Source of the DNA: Melastoma dodecandrum
Taxonomy: Eukaryota; Streptophyta; Magnoliopsida; Myrtales; Melastomataceae
Length of the DNA: 64,000 nt
Assembly (NCBI GenBank): GCA_029817715.1
Contig: JARUPY010000404.1
Span: 62,001 to 126,000, forward strand
Direction of reading: 5' to 3'
Shown here: in pieces, positions 1-13,200 of the stretch
Numbering within the stretch: position 1 is the stretch's first letter
Layout: every line of letters starts with the position of its first letter
Position numbers and translations under genes: made by a program
The notes under the pieces: generated by a model
Databases searched by the model: none
What the model saw: the letters and a program-made list of their open reading frames with translations, nothing else
What the model was told of the DNA's origin: nothing

Positions 1-3000
1 GTACACTTATCCTGGTAAACATCTCCCAAACCACCACCTCTCTTTCTGTTCCTTTGTTCCAAAGTTAGAACTGCTGTATCTGTAATATTACCACCTTCAG
101 GAGCCTCTTTCAACACTGAAGAATCCCTAAAAAGTTCTTCCGTACCCCACCGGAGGATATCCTCAACTTCCTTTTGAGAACCAGATTTATTTACAAATAG
201 CTGATCAAGCATTAATTTCTTCTTAGCAAGCTGCAATATACGTTCTTCAACACTTGCCCGAACGACAAGCCGATACACCAACAACCTGTTTGATTGTCCG
301 ATTCGATGCGCCCTATTCATGGCCTGGATATCAGCATGTGGATTGAAGTCAGAATCATATATGATAACTGTGTCAGCAGAGGCCAAATTAATCCCAAGGC
401 CACAAGACCGCGTTGACAACAAGAATATAAAGCGACTTTTGTCTTGATTAAAGCGAGCAATAGCTGTCTGACGGTCAGATACAGAAACAGAACCATCCAC
501 TCTCTCATACATCTTGGGCCCAAATTCGACTGTGATGTAATCCTCCAGGATATCCAAAAGCTTTGTCATCTGGGAGAAAATCAGCACACGATGACCTTCC
601 TTGTATAGCACCTTAAGCATGGAATGCAGAAGAGTAAGCTTTGCAGATGCCTTAATCCGCATTTCGTGGAGGAACTCCATTGATCCAGAATCAGGCTCTG
701 TACCAGGCATTAGATAGGGATGATTGCAAACTTTCCTTAACTGCATCACAATATTCAGCATTGATTGCTGCGCCACTCCCTTCCCAATATTCCTTAGTAT
801 CTGGTAATTCTTTGTCAGAATGGCCCGATAGTATTCAGCTTGGATGGATGATAGCTCAACAGGAACCATCCGTTCAATTTTCGGGGGTATGTTTTGCATA
901 GCATCCTTTTTAAGCCTTCTTAACATGTGTGGAGTGACAAGTTTCTTAAGCTCCTCAACTTTTTCAGCAGTTGTAAGATCAGTAAAATTTTCCTCAAAAG
1001 AAGAGATGGATGGAAATGAAGATGGCTGTAAGAAATTGAGCAAGTTGTACATCTCACCAAGATTGTTTTGAAGTGGTGTTCCGGTTAACAGCACGCGATG
1101 CTGAAAAGAGAATGTATTAAGCAAGCTAAACAGCTTACTCTCGGAATTTTTTAAACGATGCCCCTCATCCACCACTAGAACTTCCCACGGGACTCCACGT
1201 AGATGAGATGAATCAGCAAGAACCATTTCATATGTGGTCAAGAGTACATGAAACTTATAAGACGATGTTTTCCTAGAGATATCACTGGGATCTGTAGCAT
1301 GCCATTCATACTGTCGAATGATTGATCTTGCCTTTGCACATCCATGATACTCAACAACTTTCAACTGAGGATTCCATAGTGCAAACTCAGAAACCCAGTT
1401 AGGCATGGTGGAAAGAGGAACTAAAACCAGACACGGAAGAGGAGCTTTGAACTCAAAATATAGCGATGAGATGAAAGCACATGCTGACACAGTTTTTCCC
1501 AATCCCATCTCATCTGCAAGGATAACGTTCTTAGACTTGTACCAGCTCTTACGCAACCAATTCAATGCTTCGAGCTGGTGTGGGAACAATGAACCCCCTT
1601 TTAGTTCAGCAGGTTGCTCCATCAGATTAACAATCTCCCTGGGGCGACCCACCTTACCTTTGATCACCTGCTTTCGCATAGAGTCCTTTTCCCGTGTTTG
1701 TTGCTCCAACTGATAGAAAGCATCAATAAGATGCGAGCATTTTTTAAGAACAGGTTCGTCCAACTTCTCCCAAGTGCATTCATCATAAGACAAGCGTGTC
1801 CATTTCACAAGAGCTTCATCACAACCGTTTGAAGAACTGAGGGCAATCACACACTGGGGCTGATTCCAACTTTCTTCACTAATATTTATTAATGAATTTC
1901 CATATTTAGCCCGATAGTTTTCCAATTTTCTTTTTGCAAGAACTTTTAGCCGGGACTCAGAAATCCAAGTATTGTGGATGTGAGACTTCCCAACCCACTT
2001 GACAAGAAACTCATACGAAGAACTATCCTTTTCCATTGTCGCACATTCTTCCATTGAAGATTTCGTAGTTTCATTAGGGACAGTTTTGTTCCCTGTATCT
2101 ACCCCTGCTTCATTATGCAAATCCATCTTACCTGCCACAATATCATCATCTCCTTTACTTTTTGATTTGGTATCCATTTCAGAGTTAGCCACCACAGAAT
2201 TTTCCGATACATAACTGATGGCCAGAGAAGCGTCCTCGCATTCATTGGTGGCATTCCTCTCCACTGGCGATTCCCCTGCATCTTCATTCACCCCCAAGCC
2301 ATTGCCACATTTCGAGTCCTTATTTGAGACTCTCCTCTCTGATAGGAGACTCAAATTGTCACTGCTTCTTAATTTATCCTTCCCAGAGTTCCTTAAAGAG
2401 GTCTGAAGATCATCCATTGGACTAAGTGGAGATCCAGCATCTTCACACACTTTTCTGGAAGCATCAGTAGTAGGAGGTAGTTGTTGATTTTCTTCACCAG
2501 TCAATAAACCAGAATGTGAGTAATCCCCATGTGTCCCATTTGGAAGTAAAGAAATCGCAGCATCATCTTTTATTCGGCAACCTAAAATGCGATCAACCTG
2601 AAAAAAATCGCTTCTTTCATACGGTGTTACGTTGATATCAATTCATATTAATTTTTTTATCCAATAAAAATTACCTGTTGGTATTCGTTGATGATATCAC
2701 CTCCACAGCTCTTTCCAACCAAAAGAGACTCTGCTTTGAGTGGCTTTATTGCTTTTATTTTGACCTTGTCTATGATCATCTGCATCACATTATTAACAGT
2801 TGAATGCACGCTACTGAAAAACAGGGCACTCGAAGCACATTTTTTCATTAAGAACACGTCAAAGTCATAAAGTAGAGAAAATTCTTTTCAAGAAAAATGA
2901 GCAGAGAATATGAATTAAGAGGCCCCCTACCCCGCACCTACCAATTCAGGAAGGGAAAAAAAAGAACATACCCTAACTATCAGCACTAAAAATTTAATCT

Positions 3001-4841
3001 CAACCAAAAATTGACAACAAACTAAAAAATCAGCAGATTATCACTATATTTACAACCCGGGATGACATTAACATTAGTCATAAATAAGAATGAAGCAATC
3101 ACAATTTACAAATAACAACAGATTAGAGGGATATATCACTGTTTCCCCCTGGACTTCATATCAGGAGAATTAACAATTAGTAGATCAGTACATGAAATGG
3201 CTATCATATTCCTCCAAAATATCTAAAGAAAGATCACAAAGTTTTATAAAAAAAATAAAACTACACCAGTTTGAGTGTAAAGCTTGCAAGAGAAGACTAC
3301 CTTTTCCCTAGCTCCAATAAATTTCCCAATCTCCTCTGAAGATGATTTCACGGACCCCTCCACTTTGTTCTTCTTTAAATGAAGTGATCCTTTCACCGCT
3401 TTCTTTGTTTTTCTCTTGAGCCGAACTTTGCCCTTTTCCACATCACTTTCAAACCCATCATCAACTTTGCTCTTCAATTTGCCATTATTTTTTTTTACGC
3501 GTTTTCTTTTCTCACTACTTCTCAGAGAAGTGCAAGTTTCCCCAACAAGTGGATTATCGGGAGAGGAACCACGGCCAGAAAACTGAAGATCCTTTTCTGA
3601 AACTTGTTCTTCTGGATGCAAAATCGTGGCTGTTGAATTAGGCGAAGCTTGTATAGGTGGGGAAACAAGCTTTCTGATTTCCTCGTCCTCCTCGACAGCA
3701 GCCGTACTGGCAACAGGCTGCATCCACTCTCTTGATTCAGCTGCTGAGATATCAGTCATGACATTTGTGTTCTCGAGTAGAGTTTTAAGATTTCCTTTAC
3801 TGCCTAAGGACCTCTTCTTTGACATTGCAGGGATGCGTAACACTCGCTGTCTTTTCTCTGAATTTGATTTATGAGGTGAAGCTTCATCTGCCTTGGTATC
3901 AGCATGATTTGAAACAGTATTCAAGGAATTGATGGAATCAGCTGGATCATTTTTCAAACAGCAGCTTGGACAGTGCCACTTTCCATTGGGAATCCTCTTC
4001 AATGGGAAAGCAAAGGAATAAAGAAAGGAGAATCAATAACGGAAGTGAAGATATGGATGTCACTGTGAAATAAAACCAATGCCTGAAGATATATGTTACC
4101 TTAAGAGGAGGATCAAGACACTCGAGATGATAAGTTCGCGGACAACTTTCGCAGCACAACAAGTTGCCTCCCAGGTCACAGATGACACATTCATAGTAGT
4201 ACTGTCAGATGATAACATGAAAAACCATTATTTTCTCCGTGTCCGTTACATTTCTCCCTCAAACAGAATGAGCAGGAATAGAAACTATGCAAACACAGTT
4301 GAGAAAAATAACCAAAACAATTCAGTGATAAATTCTACTTAACTCGATAAGAGAGTTGCCAATCTCAGGTTTATGTAGCTTGAACAACAGGTGACAAAAA
4401 AAATAAGCTTTGCATCCAAATCTTTGCCAGAGAACATAACAATTGAATCATAAAACATTGCCTCCCATCACATACACAAAATTTTAGAACCTTTACAGAT
4501 TGCTAATGTGAGCCATTTGAAAAACCATAAGGTAGTGGATAAAGGTGGTTTCACAAAAGATAATTAGGAAAAGATCAAACAGAATCCATAAAGAAATGTC
4601 AATGCAGAGAACATGTGTGCCTCACCCCATCATCTCCTTTCTTCTTGATTGATGAAGGTAAGGCAGGATTTAGGTCCCCATCTGGACTTTGCTTAGGAGG
4701 TGACCTTTTTCTGAGCGACTCGGAGGCCGTTGAACTTTGGTCTCTTTCATTAACAATATGCGATCCTCCCAATATTTTCCTTCTCTTGCCCTTTAAGACC
4801 CAGTTATTGGCAATCTTATCGGTCAACGAACCACTGTCCAT
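1..4841 (-). CDS. CHR4: CHD-type chromatin remodeller, PHD + chromodomains + SNF2 helicase (partial)
   Basis: ATP-dependent nucleosome remodeller of the plant PICKLE-related/CHR4 type, acting in the nucleus. Exons read on the minus strand: 4841-4626 (start codon 4841-4839), 4201-4100, 3996-3301, 2779-2675 and 2597 running off the window start. All junctions have GT/AG and keep the frame (216, 102, 696 and 105 nt, then open). About 1,238 residues are visible. Exon 2 plus the start of exon 3 encode a PHD finger ([18 protein letters not shown], then WHCPSC). Exon 3 is a lysine/serine-rich linker. Exon 5 holds an acidic insert and the chromodomain region ([19 protein letters not shown]), then the SNF2 core: DEMGLGKT near 1500-1520, DEGHRLKN near 1160 and the helicase-C motif [10 protein letters not shown] near 300-325. 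The C-terminal part lies outside the window. CHR4 is favoured over PICKLE itself because of the N-terminal [10 protein letters not shown] motif just before the PHD exon. Confidence 0.95.
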
Positions 4842-4935
4842 CTTCAAAAACAAAAACTCACATTGGAGGTCAGAAAAAGCTAACTGTTCAGCAAATCGAC
4901 CCGTCAAATACTCTTCGACTTCAATGGAACATATC
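4842..4935 (-). other. CHR4 5' UTR segment of exon 2 with upstream acceptor
   Basis: On the minus strand a polypyrimidine tract ending in TTACAG precedes position 4935, implying that the coding start lies in the second transcribed exon. The segment between the acceptor and the start codon contains a very short upstream ORF (ATG TTC CAT TGA). This supports the chosen start and suggests a 5' UTR intron, with the first non-coding exon somewhere in the GC-rich stretch at 5-6.7 kb. Confidence 0.5.
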
Positions 4936-6700
4936 CTGTAAGAAGAAATGTCAGTATATGTCAATGTGCTTAAGTAATAAAAGAAGAACATTCAATGCAA
5001 ATTATCTAAAACAACACTGAAAGAAACCACTGGCGTTAGCCTGTCAAGCATCCATCCTTATTCGCTCTCCGAGACCAACCGCATTGTTAATTGAAATCAT
5101 TTCCTCCATGTCCTTATGTTGTTAAATTATAAATCAAACTCTAGTAATCTAATAAATATTATGTCTCGATCTCCTCTTTTAGTATTGGCCGCATGTAAAA
5201 ATCCTCGAATACGGGAGATTTCATTTAACGCGCTTCTTTCTTCGAAAACCGTTTTCCCCAGACTTTATCATTCCTACAAGCATAGCATTTATTACCCGGA
5301 AAACAACACCTCACAAATTCATGGCCTTCTAAACATGAAAGATGCAGAAAAGCCGCGACAAGATCTGTTATAGGCAATGCCTGAAGGTGGCTCCGTGGTT
5401 AGTTACCAGATCAAGGCGAAAAACATCTATCCTTAACCGTATGGTAATGTATGGCATGAAATCCACATATTGCGAAAAAAATGTACCAGCAAACCCAATC
5501 ACACGTGCAATAACATACAGGCCGACTCCCGAAGTGCGTCGTCACATACATGCTCACGGAGTGAATTGCGGCATCCTCTTATCAGCTGAGGACGAACTTG
5601 AACGATAATCAATAGTAAAAAAGCAGAGGCTTCCTGTACCTTTAGTTACCTAAAAACTAAAACCCCACAACTCCACTCCAACACCCCTCCTTCCACACAA
5701 ACTCCAAACAAAAATCAAAAGCCTTGAAACACTACAAAAGGGAGCCGCCAATTCCAAAAGCTTAAATCAAATCAACCAGCAAACCCAACAGCAGGAACAC
5801 GCACACCCAGAAAACAAAAACAGCTGAAACCAACAGCAGACACGAAACCCACAACAGAACAAACCCAACAAACAGGGAGAAATGTGGGGGGGGAAGCAAG
5901 GGAAACAACAATCACCACGAGACAAGGGGCAGGAAGGCGAGTCTATCAATCCATGAGGTGGGGTCATGCGAGTGAGGGAAGGGGGGTGGCAAGATTTAGG
6001 GCACGATGGGGGGGGGGAGGGGGTGGAATCGGGGAGATTGGAGAGGGGATGGCGAAGAAAAATGCGTTTCTTTGACAGGGAGAGAGAGATAGAGAGATAG
6101 AGAGAGGGGGGGGTGATAACGAGGCTTAGACAGGGGAGGGAAAGAGGACTAAAGGGGGGCACGGAATACGATCTGACATGGCAACCGCACGCAGACCGAG
6201 CCCCACACACCCACAACCCCGCTTCCTCGGACCCCCACCCTCAGCAACTCGAACCCAACCCCTCCCAGCCCAACACCCCTATCTCTCTCTCTATGTCTAT
6301 GTCTCCCTGTCCCTGTCCTTGCCTGGTGTGTGTCCGTAGGTTAATGACAAGGACATCCGGGAGGGGGGGGGGGGGGGTGCTGGCTGCTGGGGCTGCTGTT
6401 GCTGTTTGCTTCCCCCCCTCCTGCTTTGTTGTCGTCGTCCAAGACCAGTTGTCCCATGACACGTGGACACCTTCCCCCCCTTGGGAACCACCCCCGGATT
6501 TTATTCCCCCTCCTCTCTCTTTTCCGCTTTTTCTCCCTGCCCATCTCCCCCAAACCACCCCTCGCGATGAGGTCGAAGAAGAAGAGCGTCCCCATAATCA
6601 CCATCATCATTCTCCTCCTCTTCACCCCCAACCATGCCTCCTCTCTCTTCTCTCTCTCTCAGTCTTCTCTAACTAGCCATTAACAATAGAAACAACATGA
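4936..6700 (-). promoter_or_regulatory. CHR4 5' UTR intron / leader / promoter region, low complexity
   Basis: No supportable protein gene. The stretch has purine/pyrimidine-biased low complexity: G runs at 5885-5893 and 6009-6017, GA-rich microsatellite at 6080-6112, a G run of about 15 at 6363-6377, and a C/T-rich edge at 6480-6670 that reads as GA-rich leader on the minus strand. The ORFs here are compositional. I infer that the CHR4 transcription start lies near 6.5-6.7 kb, because composition changes abruptly to AT-rich at about 6680; no TATA box could be assigned. Confidence 0.4.
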
Positions 6701-7890
6701 TGCCTGTAGACGATTATTCTATTGACTTTCCGCTTTAGGTAATTATTTAACAAAACAGCCCTCCACTGCCACTCCCATTGCCATTCTCGTAAAATAAGTC
6801 TCATACGTAGTAATTAGTATGATATTAACAATAGTTTTGGAGCTTTCTTCCTTTATGACTTTTTAGTTCGTGTCAAACTCATATTTACTCTTAAAAATTT
6901 TACTAAAAATAATTTGAAAAATTCGATACAAAATACGAGTTTATCCTTTAAGAAATAAAACTGAAGAGTCCCTAAGAAATAAAATTGCAGGAAAGTTAAT
7001 GCTCTTCAATAGAAAGACTTTCATTTTTCTAATAAAAATTTCTAAAAATAATCAAATTACTCTTCTTCAGCAAATTTGCATTCCGGTGTTAATGCTGGAA
7101 AAAGTTAGAGCATTTAATTTTCTTGAATTTTTATTTATAAAAGTTATAACTAATCTCTAAATTAATTAAGTCGTGGTTGCCAATTAATTAATCTTGTCAG
7201 ATAAGGTAGAGCCATAATCCCATTCTATTTATTATTCATGAATACTTTTACCTACTCTGAAATGAAGATAGAAATTCCACGTCAGCCTTCCGCTATTCAA
7301 TTCCATCGACCCCAACCGCGCCGATGGTGCAGCGCAGCAGCAGACCTGAGCACATGCTCGACCAAACGTTCTACACAACATGATGTATAATCCTTACTAA
7401 TAGGCGAGAAAAATGTGTGCCGCGTTGAGTTTTTAAATTTAAAAATTAAACTGGTAAGAAATAAATATCAAAATAAAGAATCATAATTTAATAGATGGAA
7501 AAGCCTAGGATCAAGTATTCCCACCTTGTTTCGTTAAACCTCTTCACTCGTTTATATCATTTGTTAATGAATATTTTACTAATGTGATCCGACAATGTTG
7601 ACATGGTGCTAATGATGTGTCGCATAGTAGGTTTGACTTACTATAATTTTACAGAAGCTGCAACGTCATGTAACGATTATATATTTTCTAATAAAGGAAA
7701 ACTATCACGATCTTTAAATGATTATTTCAGATCAAATGATGTAATTAGAAAATATTTCCATAATTAGATATTTTAATAATTAATTAATTGTAAATTATCT
7801 TAATTAATTTATTAATTCAAAATAATAATATTCCTAAGCATATTATTTGAAAAGATAAAATTATATTATTAAAGATGAAAATTTCCTATT
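6680..7890. other. AT-rich intergenic DNA, no gene seen
   Basis: Long A/T-rich spacer without any convincing ORF, tRNA or repeat structure readable by eye. It may contain degraded transposon DNA. Confidence 0.6.
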
Positions 7891-9230
7891 GACATTATGT
7901 AAGGAGATTACGTGAATAAGAAACACCTAATGATTAACCAATTTGGAATGAATCAATTAACTTTGGATAGTCCCCAGATGCCACATCAGATTTCTCAGGA
8001 ATAAAATATATTTTTTTTTCCAACTATAGAAGGTTGCTCCCCAAATTTGGCTATGCGATAACTTGAGATTGGACGATTGATGCGAAATCAATCAGAGATT
8101 GTTTCCAATCATTTTATTCATCATGGGAATGAATCTCGTCATATTTTGTTTTTCAGAAAAATAAATTTCCTTAAATAGAAGGATAGAACCGCTGTATAAA
8201 AGAAAAACACAAAAACAACTTATTCTGAATTATCGTACTGAGCGTGGTAAGTCTTGGCATTTCGCAACGTTATTGGCTTTAACGTGTGTGTGAGTGTGCA
8301 GGACGGATTCTCCAGCGAGCATTCTCGCAGGAGGTGACTACAGCGGATTGAGCGTAGGTGAAGCCGCTCCGGTGACGTCGGTGGTTACAGATTTGAGGGA
8401 CTCGAACGGAACTTTGTCCGTAACGTCGAATTGTGTGCACTAGGGCCTGAGGAGAAGGTTCGTTGATTGGTGAGTCGGCGTACAGAGTTGGTTAGAGAGA
8501 AGGTGTCCATAGTAGGCGTTCAGCGGTGAGGGACTTCCAACCTTTTGTAGTTGGTTATTTGTTTGTCTGTTTGTTTGGAGCAGATGTGCATTGGTGAAGC
8601 CACTCCGTAGGCTTCGTTGGCTATAAATCCGAAGGACTTGGCCGGGGAAGCTTTTCGTAACGCCAGGTGGGCGTACAGTATGTCTAAGAGAAGGTTTCTG
8701 CAGCAGGCATAAGTTGTGAGGGACTACAGCCTCCTGTAGACGGTTATCTTTATTTGTTTTGCAGATTATATCAAAAACACAAAAAGAGAAGCATACCAGA
8801 TGACGTACGAACACGTGGAGGAAGCGTCATCAAGTCTGTTCGCAGATCCATAGAAAGGACAGCTCGTTACAACGTCACAGAAGGCTGAAGCTTCCAACCA
8901 GAGTTCTGTACTTGCCAACTCATTCCAAATTCAACAAGAGATTGTCTTGTATTGGTTAAGCTAGTCTTACCGTCCCGTGGTTAAAGAAATTGTTTTTCTT
9001 TTACCACAGAATGTTCAACCTTCTACAACTGTAATCGCTACTACAAATATTAGTGAAAGCGACCGAAAGTGGACATAGGTTTATTCACCGAAACACTATA
9101 AAACATTGTGCTGTAAACCACAGAAGTTAAGCCTTCCGCTGTGAGAGTTCTGTGACTTTGTCACGAAAGTTCCATTCGAACAAAAAGACTAATTCACCCC
9201 CTCTTAGTCACAATCAAAGGCCAACAGATA
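7890..9230. repeat. Probable degraded Copia-type solo LTR
   Basis: The right end (about 9185-9215) carries a stretch like TTCACCCCCTCTTAG, typical of the 3' end of plant Ty1/copia LTRs. The interior has two diverged copies of a GTGAAGCC...GAGGGACT module (about 8358-8550 and 8596-8735), a common LTR-internal duplication. No polyprotein reading frame follows. The left boundary is uncertain and no target duplication was identified, so the call rests on composition and the terminal motif only. Confidence 0.35.
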
Positions 9231-9239
9231 ACCACTATA

Positions 9240-9608
9240 ATGTGATCTGATACTAACCAATACAATATTGCGTGCTTACTGATACCTTGAGCATGACGGA
9301 TAGATCGAACGCTTCTCCTGCCATGTGACGACGAACATTCTGGTTATGTAATGCGATCATAACCGATACACGAGAAGAAGGCACGTTAGGCAATAGTCGG
9401 GCGTGACGGATGGCACGAGCTTTTCTTCTTCCCCGAGTCAACAAACATTATGATCTAATCCTAACCAATATGTGAGAAAATGGAATGCTGCTTGCTGACA
9501 TGACAGATACACGCGAGGCACGCCAGGCACGACGCGGGGCCATGAATCCGTCGGCCGAGGAGAAAGATCATCATCAAAGACGTCATTGGTGTAATTATCA
9601 TTCTGCTG
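9240..9608. repeat. Diverged direct repeat downstream of the KUP gene
   Basis: Two related segments about 208 bp apart begin with GATCTGATACTAACCAATA (about 9244) and GATCTAATCCTAACCAATA (about 9452); each is followed by GTGCTTACTGA / CTGCTTGCTGA and a tract containing ATGAC(G/A)GATA. It abuts the stop codon of the potassium transporter, so part may be 3' UTR. Origin unknown. Confidence 0.4.
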
Positions 9609-12600
9609 CTATACAGAAAAAATCTGGCCCACATTCAAGAGGCTCTCGTGAGGTACATTGAAGATCACGCTGTTCTCCCTGCATATCTTCCTCAGGAATG
9701 CGTATATGTAATCCACTGCGATCTTCTTGTAGAACCTCGAGTCCCTCCTCGCCCTGACCACCGTGTTTCCGAGTATATGCACCACCCCCGCCTCCCTACA
9801 GGTATTCAGGAACTCCAGCTCGTCTGACGCCGTCTGGCTGCTCATCTGACCTGATGACGAGGTTGTGTTGTATGCCTGCAGGGGTGACTTCACTGGGATT
9901 ATAGATTCCACCGATGAAATTGTCTGGTCCATCCCGTAGGAGGTGCTCGTGCCCCCTTTGTTGGCTTGTAGCAGAGCTTCTCGCGATCTCTGTGTCTGCT
10001 GCCCATAGATGCTGTAGTCCTCGGAGTCCGAACACCCTTCCATCATTGACTCGAGCCGGACAAACAGGAAGAGGTTGTCAAATAGTTTCTTCTCGAAATC
10101 GTCATCCTTCTTGTGGAGGTCCTTGTAGCCATACCTCACGACGCTTCGGAACATGTGGAAGCTTTTCGGACCGATTCTTTTGACCAGGAACCTCTCCTCT
10201 TCTGGAACAGTGTACACAGGGAGGTATTTCATGCAGACGAATACGACCACAGAGTGGATGGCTGGGAGGTTGGTTATGAAATGCGAGAATATGTGCGGCA
10301 CCCCGCTGGCGAGCTCGGTGTACACGAGACCTATCCCGGGCACGCGAACTAAGCCCAAGCTTGGGCCAAGCCCGAGAATCCACGCCATAGAGACCTTGCT
10401 GTGCATCTCAAACTCATAGCGTTTAACCGTCCCGTAATGCCAGACGTACATTATCAGTAGAAACCCCGCCGCGATCACTAGAGGGACCCAGCCACCTTGA
10501 TTGACCTTGAACAGGACGGCAGAGAAGTAGGTGCCCTCCACAAAGAGCGAAAGTCCGGTGAATACGAGGACCAAAATCCAGTGGCAATGCCAAACCATAA
10601 TCATTATCAGGATCATGAGTAAGGTTGTCACCAGCATGACGATTACAACTGCCGTACCTGTTTTGGACTCCAAATTAATATTCCCCCAGCTTGGTTGAAA
10701 AAGTAAAAGGAAAAAACACCAGAATGCGAATCTCATACAGCTTACCATAGGCATTTCCGATTTGGCTTTGATTCTTGAAACCGGCGGTCACGGCGATGCA
10801 AAGAATCATCAGTATCCAATTGATATCCGGTATGTAAATCTGCCCGAGAAACTTCTTTGAAGTATGGACAACTTTTACTCTGGGAAAACAGCCTAGAGCA
10901 AGTGCCTGCTTGATTATCGAGAAAGTTGCAGAGATGGTAGCCTGACTCGCAACAATGGCAGCTAGGGTGGCAATTATGAAAACCGGCCAATACACCGTAT
11001 CTGGAAATTAAAACATTCACCATGAATTATCATGAAGCATCTGGTGAAGATGATGCTAAACAAAATAGTGTTGTCAGCAAAGATGTTGCGAAGAAAAAAC
11101 CGGGGTGATTTGCAGATATGATCATGCAGACAGGCCCTGAACATAAGGAGAACACAACCGTCATACTTATAGAGGCCGAACTGTTCGATACATACCCGGA
11201 ATCGACTGATAGAACGCATCAATGACGTGGTCCTTGTGCTTCGTCAAATATGCGGCTTGTCCAGAGTATGCCAAAATGAGGCAAGGAAAGACCACAACTG
11301 TGAAAGCAATCTGTATAGCTGATAACGGAAAATGGCCCAAGTCTGCAAACAGTGCCTCAGTACCTACAGGAAAATAACGAGCGAACATTTTTTAAATGAT
11401 CACAGAGAAGAAATCGGTAGCGGAGAAAAGAAGATATACAAGACTAACCCGTTATACATAGCATGATGCCTCCCAAAGAGGTCCACCCATCTCTTCCAAG
11501 CTTTTTAAAGTAACGCCACATATAAACGGGTGAAAAAGCTCTCAGAACCCTTCTATCATATTTACAAATGTTGTATATTCCAATGGAACCAATCACAATG
11601 AACCAAAGCAGCACAATTGGAGCAAACAGCCAGCCAACTTTATCCGTTCCATAGTGTTGCATACTGAACAGAGCAACCAATATAATGACAGCCACGACAA
11701 CGACCACATCTGGACCAAACAACGAGTAACTGATAAGAAGGCATTGGTGAGGTGATTGAAGCAATCTGAATTTGGACGTGGAAAGGCGTACCACTGCTTA
11801 TTCCAGGACTATTGACCTTGAGCCCTCCCGCAGCAGAAAGCACTGAGGACAGATCGTCAACAATAATCAGAAACTTTCGGACACAAGAAACAGATAGCAC
11901 ACTTCTTTGTATGCAAAAATCCATCGAAGAGAAGACGTCTGACATATATTTGTTGTCTCTTCTCCTAATGCAGCACAATACAGACAGACTAAACTTATTT
12001 CAATGATATGTGAGCCCTATATACGATAAGTAGATTATGTTGGCTGGTAATTTTCTTCTGAGACAAAGAGAATATGTCCGGAGTTATCAACACCAGATAT
12101 ATAAATGGAAAATAAGAGCGGAAATGGCAGAAAGCATATCTAGCACAAGTCAGTTACCTGAGATAGCAGGGGTAAGGATCCCGTCGCCAATCACCATGCA
12201 AGTTCCCACGAGAACAAGGATGAGAAGCATGTTCTTCCTGGATGGATGTCTTTCCAACCACCTCTTGGTTTTTGCAGCAAACGATTGTTCATTAAATGTG
12301 GAGCGACTATAAGTGGTCAGCTCCTCGTCAGTCCGATGCTGGTTCGGAATAGTCTTCATTTTGGCATGACGACAGAGTAAAGAATAAAGCGCAAACGTCC
12401 CACCTGCCAAACGAAAATCATAATCGGCTCGGAGAGAAAGAAAGGACAGCTAATTCTGCAGAACCAGTTCATACACTTTCGGGATCAATCACATAAACGG
12501 AAATTCTTCTCATAATTTTTTTGAATGTTTTAATTGCTCTGACAATACAAAATCCATCGCCCTCGTGAAATAGGACCCCCCATCCAATATGCGTTAGATC

Positions 12601-13200
12601 AAATCGGGTAATCTGTTCACCCCTTTTCTTTATTAGTAAGGCTAACAATTCACCAAACACGTGCTTCTGCAGGCATAAGCTTACCCTGACCATTGTCGTT
12701 CGCTCTGCAAACCACGAAGACATACTTGAGGAGCGGAACAAGCGTGAGGGAGTAAATGATGAGCGAAAGAGCCCCAATTACGTCCTCCGGGTCATCGATC
12801 CCCCGAGGAAACGTATTGTAAAAGACGTACAGCGGAGACGTGCCCAAGTCTCCGTAAACTACTCCGAGACTCTGGAACGCCAGCCGAAGTAGCAGGACCG
12901 CTGAAAATTTCTGCAGGAATGACCAAACCAGGAATAAGATCAACAACCAAAACTTTCAATTCGCTCAACATGGATCGCTCAAACCCGATGCTAGACCCAA
13001 TCAAACCACACAGCAGCAGCAGCAGTAGTAGCAGGAGGAGGTAACATCGACGAGGAGCTTCATGCATTGATTACCTTCTCCCTGTACATATTCCTGAGCT
13101 GGCCAGCCTCCTCCTCCATGGGCTGATCGAACTTCTGATCAAATTCCCACATGCTCCCTCTGCTGGGCATTTCCTCTTCCACACCTACCTCCGAATCCAT
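9609..13200 (-). CDS. POT10/11: KUP/HAK/KT potassium transporter, KUP10/11 subgroup
   Basis: High-affinity type K+ uptake permease of a cellular membrane. Eight exons on the minus strand: 13200-13075, 12910-12685, 12403-12158, 11842-11792, 11709-11449, 11363-11196, 11000-10746, 10657-9609. They sum to 2,382 nt, giving 793 residues, the usual length for KUP10/11 (about 790-796). The N-terminus ([20 protein letters not shown]) is followed by the signature [40 protein letters not shown], the hydrophobic core up to [11 protein letters not shown], and the cytosolic tail ending in [14 protein letters not shown]. Exon 4 is only 51 nt. The frame is intact with no internal stop, so the gene looks functional. 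A broken copy of exon 1 and its 5' flank lies at 63636-64000. Confidence 0.96.

Noticed and set aside
5116..5608. Two plus-strand ORFs of 85 and 88 codons upstream of CHR4
   Set aside because: No start context, homology or codon bias; the region is most likely 5' UTR intron of the minus-strand gene.
6113..6676. 187-codon plus-strand ORF rich in Pro, His and Ser
   Set aside because: It results from C-rich low-complexity DNA in the CHR4 upstream region; no domain or codon pattern supports it.
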